Positions 44,801 through 54,100 of a stretch of DNA of 64,000 nt are shown here, piece by piece (position 1 is the stretch's first letter; each line of letters starts with the position of its first letter). This DNA is from Alphaproteobacteria bacterium (GTDB lineage Bacteria > Myxococcota_A > UBA796 > CAJQPC01). Both the position numbers and the translations under genes were made by a program. The DNA lies in assembly GCA_020632795.1 (NCBI GenBank), contig JACKEV010000015.1, positions 248,001-312,000 on the forward strand, in the 5' to 3' direction. The notes under the pieces were generated by a model, which searched no databases, was not told the DNA's origin, and was given only the letters and a program-made list of their open reading frames with translations.

Positions 44801-45217
44801 TCACGACCGCCAGGTCGCCGCCCCCAGCAGCAACGCCGCCGCCGCGAACGCCCCCGGCGCCAGCAACGGGTTCGCGCCCAGCAGCGCCTCGACCGCCAGC
44901 TCCCGGGGCTCGGCGGTGGGGCGGATCTCCGCCTCGAAGGCGTAGTTGTGCTCCAGGTGCTCCCACACCCCGAGGAGCGCCCCCGCCAGCAGCGCCCCGG
45001 TGAGCACCCGCACGCCCAGCGCCGTCTTCCGAGAGGGCGCGAGCCACAGGGCCACAGCGCCCCCGATCGCGAGGACGCCCATGAACAGGGGCACGAGCTG
45101 CACCGGGCTCTCCGTGTGGCCGATGAGCAGCAGCTCCGCGAGCGTGCCGACGCTGATCAACACAGCGACGGCGAGCATCGCCCGCCGCAGGCCCAGCTCG
45201 GTGGAGACGGCGCTCAC
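44801..45217 (-). CDS. Small membrane protein
   Basis: 138 residues with four likely membrane helices (about 14-33, 41-60, 68-85 and 113-133) and a short HLEHNYAFEAEIRPTA loop rich in His/Glu that should face the periplasm. It is coupled to the HhH lipoprotein gene (ATGA overlap at 45214-45217), so both belong to the transcript that starts near the Fur-box-like site. A role in metal handling is inferred from context only. Confidence 0.65.
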   Translation of the reverse strand: MSAVSTELGLRRAMLAVAVLISVGTLAELLLIGHTESPVQLVPLFMGVLAIGGAVALWLAPSRKTALGVRVLTGALLAGALLGVWEHLEHNYAFEAEIRPTAEPRELAVEALLGANPLLAPGAFAAAALLLGAATWRS

Positions 45218-45735
45218 TTCTTGAGCAGGCCCGCGCCGGCCTTCGCCGCGTCCTCGCCCACCTGCGCGGTGAGCGCGGCGAGGAAGGCGTCGGCGTCGGC
45301 GTAGGATCGCCCGGCGACCAGCGCCTCGGCCTGGGTCGCGGTCACGCCCGGGAGCTGCTGGAGAGTGGCGGCGTCGGAGGCGTTGGGGTCCACCGGCACG
45401 TAGACGTAGCGCTCGTACTCGGCGATGGTGGCCGCGTCGACGTACTTGGCCATCTCCTTGCGGAACTGCGCGATGGAGACGTAGGGGCGGTACTCCTCGA
45501 ACTCGTGGATCATCTTCTTGCCGACGCCGGGCACGCCCGCGGCGAAGGCCTCGTCGGTGGCGGTGTTCAGGTCGAGGGTGGGGACAGGGTGGTCCGCGGC
45601 GGGGGTCGGCGCGGCCACGGGAGCCGGCGCAGGCGCGGGCTCGGCGGCGACTGCGGGCTCCACGACGGGCTCCGGCGCGGACTCGGTGGAGCAGGCCACC
45701 AGGGCCACGAGCAGGACAGCAGGGATGAGGCGCAC
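45214..45735 (-). CDS. Helix-hairpin-helix lipoprotein
   Basis: 173 residues from GTG 45735, chosen for GGAG five bases upstream. Lipoprotein signal MRLIPAVLLVALVACSTESA (Cys 15), then a Pro/Ala-rich linker of ~30 residues, then two helix-hairpin-helix units: LDLNTATDEAFAAGVPGVGK and DPNASDAATLQQLPGVTATQ, as in ComEA-type or exported HhH proteins. Such domains bind DNA or act as protein modules; at the outer membrane the ligand is unclear. Regulation by iron is suggested by the site at 45750-45768. Confidence 0.75.
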   Translation of the reverse strand: MRLIPAVLLVALVACSTESAPEPVVEPAVAAEPAPAPAPVAAPTPAADHPVPTLDLNTATDEAFAAGVPGVGKKMIHEFEEYRPYVSIAQFRKEMAKYVDAATIAEYERYVYVPVDPNASDAATLQQLPGVTATQAEALVAGRSYADADAFLAALTAQVGEDAAKAGAGLLKK

Positions 45736-45749
45736 GAGCACTCCAAATT

Positions 45750-45768
45750 GAAAACGAATGTCAATATC
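45750..45768 (-). promoter_or_regulatory. Fur-box-like site
   Basis: On the minus strand the 19 bases GATATTGACATTCGTTTTC match 14 of 19 positions of the Fur consensus (GATAATGATAATCATTATC). The site is an AT-rich island in a very GC-rich region, overlaps TTGATA/TTGACA promoter-like hexamers, and ends 14 bases before the HhH lipoprotein start. It could also affect the divergent efflux genes. Confidence 0.6.
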
Positions 45769-45903
45769 AATACCGCCCCTCGACCGGACGTCAAGGGCGA
45801 AGAGGGCCCCCATACCCCTCAGAGGCCCGGCTTGCCATTCCAGCTCCCACCGGTCACGTTGCCCATGCCGGGCCGCCTCGCCGCATCCCGGCCCGGATCC
45901 GCC

Positions 45904-47343
45904 ATGCTCCGCCTCCTCGCCCTGCTGTTCGCCCTGATCGCCCTCGCGCCGGGCTGCACCCCCGAGCCCGCCGCGCCCGGCGGCGCAGCGCAGCAGGAGC
46001 TGTGGACCTGCTCCATGCACCCCGAGGTGCTCCAGGACGGCCCCGGAGCCTGCCCGATCTGCAACATGGACCTCGTGCCGGTCTCGGCCGCCGCTGGGGA
46101 CGGCGCGGTCTACGTGGACCCGACGGTGACCCAGGTCATGGGCGTGCGCACCGAGGTCGTGCGGCCGCAGACCGTGTTCCGCCACCTGCGCACCATCGGC
46201 GAGGTCGAGGTCGGCGAGGACGAGGTCTCCGTCGTGAACCTGCGCTACTCGGGCTGGGTGGAGGCCATCTCGGTGGACCGCACCGGCGACCCGGTCAAGG
46301 CGGGGCAGGTCCTGTTCGAGATCTACTCCCCCGAGCTGCTGGCCGCCCAGGAGGAGTACCTGCTGGCCCGGCGCACCCAGGGCCCCGACAGCGCCCTGGC
46401 CGACTCCGCCCGGCGCCGGCTGGAGCTGTGGGCCCTCTCCGACGCCGACATCCAGCGCCTCATCCGCGAGGGCACCCCCCGCCGCCGCTGGCCGGTGCGC
46501 GCGCCCCGCTCCGGCTTCGTGCTCCACAAGGACGTGGTGCAGGGCGCCCGGGTCGAGGCCGGCCGCGACCTCTACCGCATCGGCGACCTCACCCGCATCT
46601 GGGTCACCGCCGAGGTCTACGAGTTCGACGCCCCCTGGGTGGAGGTCGGCCAGCCCGCCCAGATGGAGCTGGCCTGGCAGCGCGGGCAGATCCTGGAGGG
46701 CCAGGTCGCCTACATCTACCCCACCCTCAACGAGAAGAGCCGCACCCTCACCGTGCGCCTGGAGTTCGAGAACCCCGGCATCCGCCTCAAGCCGGGCATG
46801 TTCGCCACCGTCCAGATCGAGTACCGCCGCAAGGACGACACCCTGGCCGTGCCCACCGAGGCCATCCTGCGGTCCGGCGAGCGGGAGCTGGTCTTCGTGG
46901 CCCGGGACGACGGCCACTTCGAGCCCCGCGAGGTCGTGACCGGGCTCGTCGGAGATCGGCAGCTCACCGAGATCACGGAAGGGCTCGCCGCCGGGGAGCG
47001 GGTCGTGGTCAGCGGCCAGTTCCTCATCGACTCGGAGAGCCAGCTTCAGGAGGCCCTGCGCAAGCTGCGGGCCCCGCCCCAGCCCCCCGGGCCCGCCGAG
47101 ACGGTGTGGTCCTGCCCCATGCACCCCGAGGTGCTGGCCGCCGGCCCCGGCCGCTGCCCCGAGTGCGGCATGGACCTGGAGGAGCGCGCCGGCACGCCGG
47201 AGGAGCTGGCGCAGGTCCACGGCGCCCACGCCGCCCAGCCCGGCCAGTACACCTGCCCGATGCACCCTGAGGTCGTCTCCGACGCGCCCGGCCGCTGCCC
47301 GATCTGCGGCATGTTCCTGGAGCAGGTGGAGGCCGAGGAGTGA
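45904..47343 (+). CDS. CusB-type RND periplasmic adaptor with three heavy-metal-binding domains
   Basis: 479 residues from ATG 45904, which gives the lipoprotein signal MLRLLALLFALIALAPGC. The body is a membrane-fusion protein (ISVDRTGDPVKAGQVLFEIY lipoyl region, alpha-hairpin, beta-barrel). Three short heavy-metal-binding domains of the form (W/Y)-x-C-x-M-H-P-E...G-x-C-P-x-C-x-M are present: one at the N terminus (from residue 34) and two at the C terminus (from 402 and 449). CusB-like adaptors pass Cu(I)/Ag(I) to the RND pump; three metal domains are more than usual. The stop overlaps the pump start. Confidence 0.92.
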   Translation: MLRLLALLFALIALAPGCTPEPAAPGGAAQQELWTCSMHPEVLQDGPGACPICNMDLVPVSAAAGDGAVYVDPTVTQVMGVRTEVVRPQTVFRHLRTIGEVEVGEDEVSVVNLRYSGWVEAISVDRTGDPVKAGQVLFEIYSPELLAAQEEYLLARRTQGPDSALADSARRRLELWALSDADIQRLIREGTPRRRWPVRAPRSGFVLHKDVVQGARVEAGRDLYRIGDLTRIWVTAEVYEFDAPWVEVGQPAQMELAWQRGQILEGQVAYIYPTLNEKSRTLTVRLEFENPGIRLKPGMFATVQIEYRRKDDTLAVPTEAILRSGERELVFVARDDGHFEPREVVTGLVGDRQLTEITEGLAAGERVVVSGQFLIDSESQLQEALRKLRAPPQPPGPAETVWSCPMHPEVLAAGPGRCPECGMDLEERAGTPEELAQVHGAHAAQPGQYTCPMHPEVVSDAPGRCPICGMFLEQVEAEE

Positions 47344-50300
47344 TCGCCTGGGTCATCGCCGCCAGCGCCCGCAACCGCGCCCTGGTCGGCGTGCTGGCGC
47401 TCATCGGCTTCATGGCCAGCGCCTGGGCCATCCGGGCCACCCCCATCGACGCCCTGCCCGACCTCTCCGACACCCAGGTCATCGTGGTCACCCCCTTCGC
47501 GGGCCAGGCCCCCCAGGTCGTGGAGGATCAGGTCACCTGGCCGATGTCCACGGCGCTGCTGTCGGTGCCCCAGGCCCAGGACGTGCGGGGCTACAGCTAC
47601 TTCGGCCTGTCGATGGTCTACGTCATCTTCGAGGACGGCGCCGACCTCTACGACGCCCGCTCCCGGGTGCTGGAGGTCCTCAACGTCGCCCGCGACCGGC
47701 TGCCCGAGGGGGTCACCCCCCAGCTCGGGCCCGACGCCACCGGGGTCGGCTGGGTCTACATCTACACCCTCTCCGAGTTCTCGCCCCGGGCCCGGGTGCT
47801 GCGCGCGGCGCTGGACGCCGACGGCGACGACCACGTCACCGAGGCCGAGCTGCCCGCCCCCGCGCTGGTCTCCCAGGTGGGGGCCACCCGGCGCTGCACC
47901 CGGCGGCTGGGGCCCTGGTGCCTGTCCGAGCAGTGGGAGGGCGGCACGCCGACGCCCGCCTACAGCGAGGATCAGCTCCGGGCGCTGTTCCAGGTCGACG
48001 TGAGCCCCCTGGGGGACAGCCCCGCCGACTTCGCCGATGACAGCGTGCGCTTCGCCATCGACGGCTTCGACCGGGACGGCGACGGGCGGCTCTCCGGGCC
48101 CGAGCTGCTGCGCGCGGCGGACTTCCAGGGCCTCGACCTCGCCCAGCTCCGCTCCATCCAGGACTGGTACCTGCGCTACGACCTCACCGCCCTGGAGGGG
48201 GTCAGCGAGGTCGCCAGCGTGGGGGGCTTCGTCAAGCAGTACCAGGTCGAGGTCGACCCCGAGAAGCTGCGCGCCTTCGGGGTCACCCTGGGCCAGGTCC
48301 GCGACGCCATCCACCGCGCCAACCAGGAGGCCGGCGGCCGGGTCATCGAGATGGCCGAGACCGAGTTCATGGTGCGGGGCCAGGGCTACATCCGCTCGGT
48401 GGACGACCTGCGCACCGTGCCAGTGGCGGTGGACCGGGCGCTGCACGCCCCGGTGCTGCTGGAGCAGGTGGCCCAGGTGCAGATCGGCCCCGCCCCGCGC
48501 CGGGGGCTGGTGGAGATGAACGGCCTGGGCGAGGTGGTCAGCGGCATCGTGCTCATGCGGGTGGGCGAGAACGCGCTGGACGTCATCGACCGGGTGGAGG
48601 GCCGCCTCGACGCCCTCAAGGCCGGGCTGCCCGAGGGGGTGGAGGTCCACGTCTCCTACGACCGCAGCCGGCTCATCCGCCGCGCCGTGGCCGGGCTCGC
48701 CGAGAAGCTGGTCGAGGAGATCGCCGTCGTCGCGCTGGTCTGCGCGCTGTTCCTGCTGCACGCCCGCAGCGCCATGGTCGCGGTCATCACCCTGCCGCTG
48801 GGGGTGGGGCTGGCCTTCGTGGCCATGCGGCTCATGGGCCTGAGCGCCGACATCATGAGCCTGGGGGGCATCGCCATCGCCATCGGCGTGATGGTCGACG
48901 CCAGCGTGGTGATGGTGGAGAACCTCCACAAGCACCGGGAGCGCGACCCCGACGCCGACCCCTTGAGCGCCACCATCGCCGCCGCCACCGAGGTGGGCCC
49001 GGCGCTGTTCTTCTCCCTGCTGGTGGTCACGGTCTCCTTCCTGCCGGTGTTCACCCTGGAGCAGCAGGAGGGCCGGCTGTTCACCCCGCTGGCCTGGACC
49101 AAGACCCTGTCGATGGCGGCCTCGGCGCTGCTGGCGGTGACCCTCATCCCGGCGCTGATGGTGGGCCTCGCCCGGGTCCGCGTCCGCCACGAGGCCGACA
49201 ACCCGCTGTCCCGGGTGGCCATCGCGGCGTACCGCCCGCTGCTGCGGGGGGTCCTGAAGGCGCCGGGGTGGGTGGCCTGGGCGGCGCTCTCCCTGGCGGT
49301 GATCTCGGTGGTGCCGCTGCTCCAGCTCGGGGACGAGTTCCTGCCCCCGCTGAACGAGGGCGACCTGCTCTACATGCCCACCACGCCGCCGGGGCTGTCC
49401 ATCACAAAGGCCCGCGAGCTGGTCCAGCAGACCGACCGGCTCATCGCGGCGCACCCCCAGGTCCGGCACGTCCTGGGCAAGGTCGGGCGTGCGGACACCG
49501 CCACCGACCCCGCCCCGCTGACCATGCTGGAGACCACCATCCTGCTGGAGCCCGAGGACACCTGGCCCGAGGGCAAGACCCTCCAGGACATCATCGCCGA
49601 GCTGGACGCCCGGGTGCGCATCCCGGGCCTCACCAACGCCTGGACCATGCCCATCCGCACCCGCATCGACATGCTGGCCACGGGCATCCGCACCCCGGTG
49701 GGGGTGAAGGTCATGGGCGACGACCTCGCGGTGCTCTCGGAGGTGGGCCAGCAGGTGGAGGCCACGCTCCGGGATGTGCCCGGGACCCACTCGGTGTTCT
49801 CGGAGCGGGTGGTGGGCGGCAACTACGTGGACATCCGGGTGCGCCGGGCGGACGCGGCGCGCTACGGGCTGAACGTGGCCGACGTGCAGGACGTGGTGCG
49901 CTCGGCCATCGGGGGCTCCACGGTCACCCGCACGGTCGAGGGCCTGGAGCGCTACGACGTGGTCCTGCGCTTCCCCCGCGAGCTGCGCGACGACGTGGAG
50001 CAGCTCCGCCGGGTCGCCGTGCCCACGCCCCTGGGCCACACCGTGCCGTTGGCCCAGGTCGCCGACCTCGCGCTCACCAAGGGGCCCCCCGCCATCAAGA
50101 GCGAGGACGCGCGGCGCACCGCCTGGATCTACGTGGACATCGACACCTCGGACGTCGGGGGCTACGTCGAGCGGGCCCGGGAGGCGGTCAACGCGAGGGT
50201 GCGCCTGCCCCCCGGGGTCAGCCTGGTGTGGTCGGGGCAGTACGCCTACATGGAGCGGGCCAACGCCCGGCTGGCCTGGGTGCTGCCGGTGACCCTGGCC

Positions 50301-50792
50301 CTCATCTTCGTGCTGCTCTACCTGCACTTCCGCCGGGCCGCGCCGACGGCGCTGGTGATGGCCTCCACGCTGCTCTTCGCGCCGATCGGCGGGATCTGGC
50401 TGCTGTACGCGCTGGACTACAACCTCTCGGTGGCGGTGCGGGTGGGCTTCATCGCCCTGATGGGTCTGGCCGCCGAGACCGGCGTGGTGATGCTGGTCTA
50501 CCTGGACGAGGCCGCCGACCGCTTCGAGCGGGAGGGGCGGCTGACCACCCGGGCCGACCTGCGCGCGGCGGTGATGGAGGGCGCGGTGGAGCGGGTGCGC
50601 CCCAAGCTGATGACCGTGACCACCACGATCCTGGGGCTGTTGCCGGTCATGGTCAGCACGGCGACCGGCGCGGCGGTGATGAAGCGGGTCGCCGCGCCGA
50701 TGGTGGGGGGGCTGGTGTCGTCGACGGCGCTGACGCTCATCGTGCTGCCCGCGCTGTACCTGCTGTGGCGGGGCCGGCGGCTGCAGGCTTGA
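47340..50792 (+). CDS. CusA/CzcA-type RND metal efflux pump with EF-hand insertion
   Basis: 1150 residues, about 100 longer than typical. RND features: N-terminal helix then ATPIDALPDLSDTQVIV, the VEEIAVVALVCALFLLHARS helix, GGIAIAIGVMVDASVVMVEN (proton-relay helix), a repeat in the second half. After WVYIYTLSEFSP (to residue 149) an insertion of ~115 residues occurs before GLDLAQLRSIQDWYLRYDL (from 264). It holds two canonical EF-hand loops, D159-ADGDDHVTEA-E170 and D244-RDGDGRLSGP-E255, and two Cys. The pump exports heavy metals with the adaptor encoded just upstream; the insertion suggests calcium binding in the periplasmic porter domain. Confidence 0.93.
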   Translation: MIAWVIAASARNRALVGVLALIGFMASAWAIRATPIDALPDLSDTQVIVVTPFAGQAPQVVEDQVTWPMSTALLSVPQAQDVRGYSYFGLSMVYVIFEDGADLYDARSRVLEVLNVARDRLPEGVTPQLGPDATGVGWVYIYTLSEFSPRARVLRAALDADGDDHVTEAELPAPALVSQVGATRRCTRRLGPWCLSEQWEGGTPTPAYSEDQLRALFQVDVSPLGDSPADFADDSVRFAIDGFDRDGDGRLSGPELLRAADFQGLDLAQLRSIQDWYLRYDLTALEGVSEVASVGGFVKQYQVEVDPEKLRAFGVTLGQVRDAIHRANQEAGGRVIEMAETEFMVRGQGYIRSVDDLRTVPVAVDRALHAPVLLEQVAQVQIGPAPRRGLVEMNGLGEVVSGIVLMRVGENALDVIDRVEGRLDALKAGLPEGVEVHVSYDRSRLIRRAVAGLAEKLVEEIAVVALVCALFLLHARSAMVAVITLPLGVGLAFVAMRLMGLSADIMSLGGIAIAIGVMVDASVVMVENLHKHRERDPDADPLSATIAAATEVGPALFFSLLVVTVSFLPVFTLEQQEGRLFTPLAWTKTLSMAASALLAVTLIPALMVGLARVRVRHEADNPLSRVAIAAYRPLLRGVLKAPGWVAWAALSLAVISVVPLLQLGDEFLPPLNEGDLLYMPTTPPGLSITKARELVQQTDRLIAAHPQVRHVLGKVGRADTATDPAPLTMLETTILLEPEDTWPEGKTLQDIIAELDARVRIPGLTNAWTMPIRTRIDMLATGIRTPVGVKVMGDDLAVLSEVGQQVEATLRDVPGTHSVFSERVVGGNYVDIRVRRADAARYGLNVADVQDVVRSAIGGSTVTRTVEGLERYDVVLRFPRELRDDVEQLRRVAVPTPLGHTVPLAQVADLALTKGPPAIKSEDARRTAWIYVDIDTSDVGGYVERAREAVNARVRLPPGVSLVWSGQYAYMERANARLAWVLPVTLALIFVLLYLHFRRAAPTALVMASTLLFAPIGGIWLLYALDYNLSVAVRVGFIALMGLAAETGVVMLVYLDEAADRFEREGRLTTRADLRAAVMEGAVERVRPKLMTVTTTILGLLPVMVSTATGAAVMKRVAAPMVGGLVSSTALTLIVLPALYLLWRGRRLQA

Positions 50793-50833
50793 CACCTTCG
50801 CCCGGGTGAACACCTTTCCCGCAGGAGGAACCC

Positions 50834-51115
50834 ATGACCAACCCTGTGACCGCCCTGGAGCTGGCCTGGATCCGGCAGACGGCCGGCCAGCCGCTCGAGT
50901 CGCTCCCCCCGCATGTGCGGGTCGGTGTGCTGCGCGCGCAGACCGCCCAGGCGATGCACGGGGGCTACCGCTTCTACGACGGCCGTGGGCGTCAGCTCCA
51001 TCGGCTGGACGAGGTCGTGGCTGCCGCCCTCAGCGCGGGCCAGCTCACCGTCGAGGAGCCCGACGACATCGTGTCCGGGCCGCCGCTGATGGTGGGGGTC
51101 CACTACGACAACTAG
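50834..51115 (+). CDS. Small protein of unknown function
   Basis: 93 residues from ATG 50834 with GCAGGAGGAA directly upstream. There is no signal or membrane segment. It is mainly helical with a central GGYRFYDGRGRQLHRLDEVV. The end overlaps the convergent CHAT gene by four bases. I recognise no family. It lies 41 bases after the pump gene and may be co-transcribed with it. Confidence 0.6.
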   Translation: MTNPVTALELAWIRQTAGQPLESLPPHVRVGVLRAQTAQAMHGGYRFYDGRGRQLHRLDEVVAAALSAGQLTVEEPDDIVSGPPLMVGVHYDN

Positions 51116-54100
51116 TCGTCGGAGGGGTTGAGCAGCGCCTGCTGGAGGTTCCCCAGCCCCTCGATCATGTCGGGGTCGTCGGTGAGGGAGAGGGCCAGCG
51201 CGCACGCCGCGAGCGCCTGATCCCGATCCCCCGGCTCGTCGCGCCTGTGCAGGATGACGGCGAGCAGGGCCAGGGCCCGAGCGTGCTCGATCGGATCACC
51301 GATGGCCACGCGCCGGGGGATCTCCTCGTCCCGGACGGCGGACACCGCAGCGCCCGGATCACCCTGCCCCGCCAGGAGCATCGCGGCGTTCCGCCAGCTC
51401 TGGGCCACAGCCACCGGACCACCGTACCGCTCGATGAGGGGGGTGAGCCGATCGCGCAGGACCGCCACCGCCGCCTGGGTGTCCCCGGAGGAGGCATGGC
51501 ACCGCATCAGCAGGTCCAAGGTCCGCACGCGCACCTCGGCCAGCTCAGGTCCCTCGAGCGCGGGCAGCACCTCCTGCTCCAGCAGCGGGATGGCCTCTTC
51601 GCCGCGCTCGGCGGCGGCCAGCAGCTCTGCGACGTCGCGGGCGACGATGGCGATGAGCAGGGCATCACGGAAGGTCCGTGCGCCAGGGAGGGCACGCTCG
51701 AGGCCGAGGCTCAGAGCGCCCTCAGGGTCGGCCTCGATGAGCTGACGCCAAGTGTCGAGCAGGCCGTTGGGGTCTCCGAGCTCGACCTGAAGAGGCAGCA
51801 CCTGGTCTCGGCGCAGGCGCAGGGCCTCTGCGGCGTCGCCCAGGCGCTCCCACAGGACCGCCAGGTTCTGGAGGATGTCGAGCCCCAGGGGCATCGCCCC
51901 GGCGTCGATGGCGGCGGGAAGGGCTTCGTCCCGGAGCACGGGCAGCGCCTCACCATGGCGCTCCAGCGCGCTGAGCGTCGCACCGATCTGGTTCAGCACC
52001 GCGGCGCGCTCGATGAGGTGCTCCGCGCCCGCCAGAGTGGGCAGCAGGCGGTCCCGCAGGACCTCCAGCGCCTCCTCCGAGCGCTCCGCCCCCAGAAGCT
52101 GATCAGCGAGCTGCCGCCAGGTCTCCCGGGCGGACGCCTCCCCTGCGTCGTCCACAAGAGGCGCGGCCTTGTCCTGGAGGAGCGCGATCGCGTCGTCCGT
52201 CGCGCCCTGCATGCCTACGAGCGCGGAGATGTTCCGCAGCACATGGAGTTGGACGTCGACATCCCCGGCCTCCGCAGCGGCGGGCAGCGCCTCGTCCTGC
52301 AGGCGCGCCAGGGCCTCGTCCGCCCGCTCCAGGCGGTGAAGCGACACGCTGAGCTTGTTGAGGACCGCCGCGCGAGACGCCGCGTGCTCGGCCCCCTGGA
52401 GCGACGGCAGCACGTCGTGCTCCCAGACCTCCAGGGCCTCCGCATCCCGATGCAGGCCCAACAGCAGCTCGGCCCTGTCATCGGAGACAGCGGCGACGAT
52501 GTCCACGGCGCCGAGATCGCGGAGGCGCGGCAGGATCGCCTCGTCCACGATCTGCAGGGCCCCGGCGCGTGACTCTCCATCGGCCAGCAGCGCCTTCACC
52601 TTCTGCCAGATCGACTGGACCAGCTCGGCGTCGCCCCCGGCGATCGGCAAGGCCACGCGACAGAGCATCGCGACGGCCTCATCCCGCCCTCCCTCCACGG
52701 CCTGGAGCTGGGCGACGTTCTCCAGGACGTTGACGTGGACGGCGGCGTCTCCCAACGCCTCTGCGGCGGGGAGGGCCTCATCGGTCAGGATGTCCAGCCC
52801 CTCCTTCAGCTCGCCGATCAGACCCAGGAACAACCCGAGGCGATGCAGGGCGTCGACCCGCTCCCTGAGGTGCTCGGGGCCTTGAAGCAAGGGCAGCAGC
52901 CCCTCCTGGAGGTTCCGGATGGCTCCCTCCACGCGCTCCAGACCCATCAGCAGATCGTCCATGAGCCGGCGGGTCTCCAGCGCAGACGTCGGGTCGTCGT
53001 GTCGCGCATGGAGCGGGAGCGCGCGCTCACGGAGCAGCGTCAGGCCCTGCTCGGGTCGACCCTGCGCCGCATGGATGGCCGCGAGGTTCCGCAAGCTCGT
53101 GATCTGCCGGCTTTCGTCCCCGGCCTCCAGGGCGGCGGGGAGCGCCTGCCCGGAGAGGGTCTCCAGCGCCTCGTCCGAGCGGCCCAGGCGGTGCTGCAGG
53201 ACGCTGATCTTGTTGCACACCAGGGCGCGGGGGCCGGCGTTGGCGGCCCCCTTGAGCGCGGGGAGGACCTGGCTCTGCAAGGTCGTCAGCGCGGGCTCCA
53301 GGTGCTCCGCGAAGATCTGCAGCTCCGCGAGGTCGTGCGCGGCCAGGGCGGCCCCGTCCGGATCCTTGAGCGGCCCGAACAGGGGCAGCACCTCAGACTG
53401 TCCGATCTCGATGGCCTCCTGGATCTGGTCGGTCTCCACAGCCAGGGTCGCGATCTGACGCCAGGTGGAGATCACCGCGTCCGCCGCCTTGAGGTCCCGG
53501 TAGAGCGGCAGCACCTCGGCGCGGAGGAGCCGCAGCGCCTCAGCGGGCGCGTCGGTGGCGATCATCGCCTCGCTCAAGCGCTCCAGCGCGCCCGCCCGCA
53601 CAGCGCCATGCTCGGGGCCGGTGAAGCGCTCCAGGACCTCATCCTGAAGCACCCCGAAGGCGTCCTCCCATTGCTCCTGCTCGATGTGCAGGCCGGCGAC
53701 ACGGATCAGGGCCCAGGCGACGTTCTCGTCATCGCCGGCTTGCTCGAAATGGGGCAGGGCCTCGTGACGCAGCGCGTGCAGGGCGGCGTCCGGAGCCCCC
53801 CGCTCGGCCTCGATCTGGGAGATCCGCAGGTACACCCCAGCCCTCAGCGTGGCGTGCTCGGGGCGGGTGAGCACCGACAGCGCCTGGTCCTGGAGGGTCC
53901 CGAGGGCATCCGCAGGGCGCCCCTGCTCGGCCTGGAGCAGCGCGATGCTGATCAGCGCGTAGACGACGAAACGAGGGTCGTCCTGCTGGCGGACCAGAGG
54001 CAGCTCGTGGGCGAAGCGGACACGCAGCGCCTCGTCGCGGTCGCCCTTGGCGGCGTGGGCCTCGGCCAGCACGCCCCAGGCGACGGACGCGGACAGCACA

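Noticed and set aside
47046..50813. 1255-residue minus-strand frame opposite the RND pump
   Set aside because: His/Gln/Gly-rich shadow of the pump gene; no domain and no start signal.
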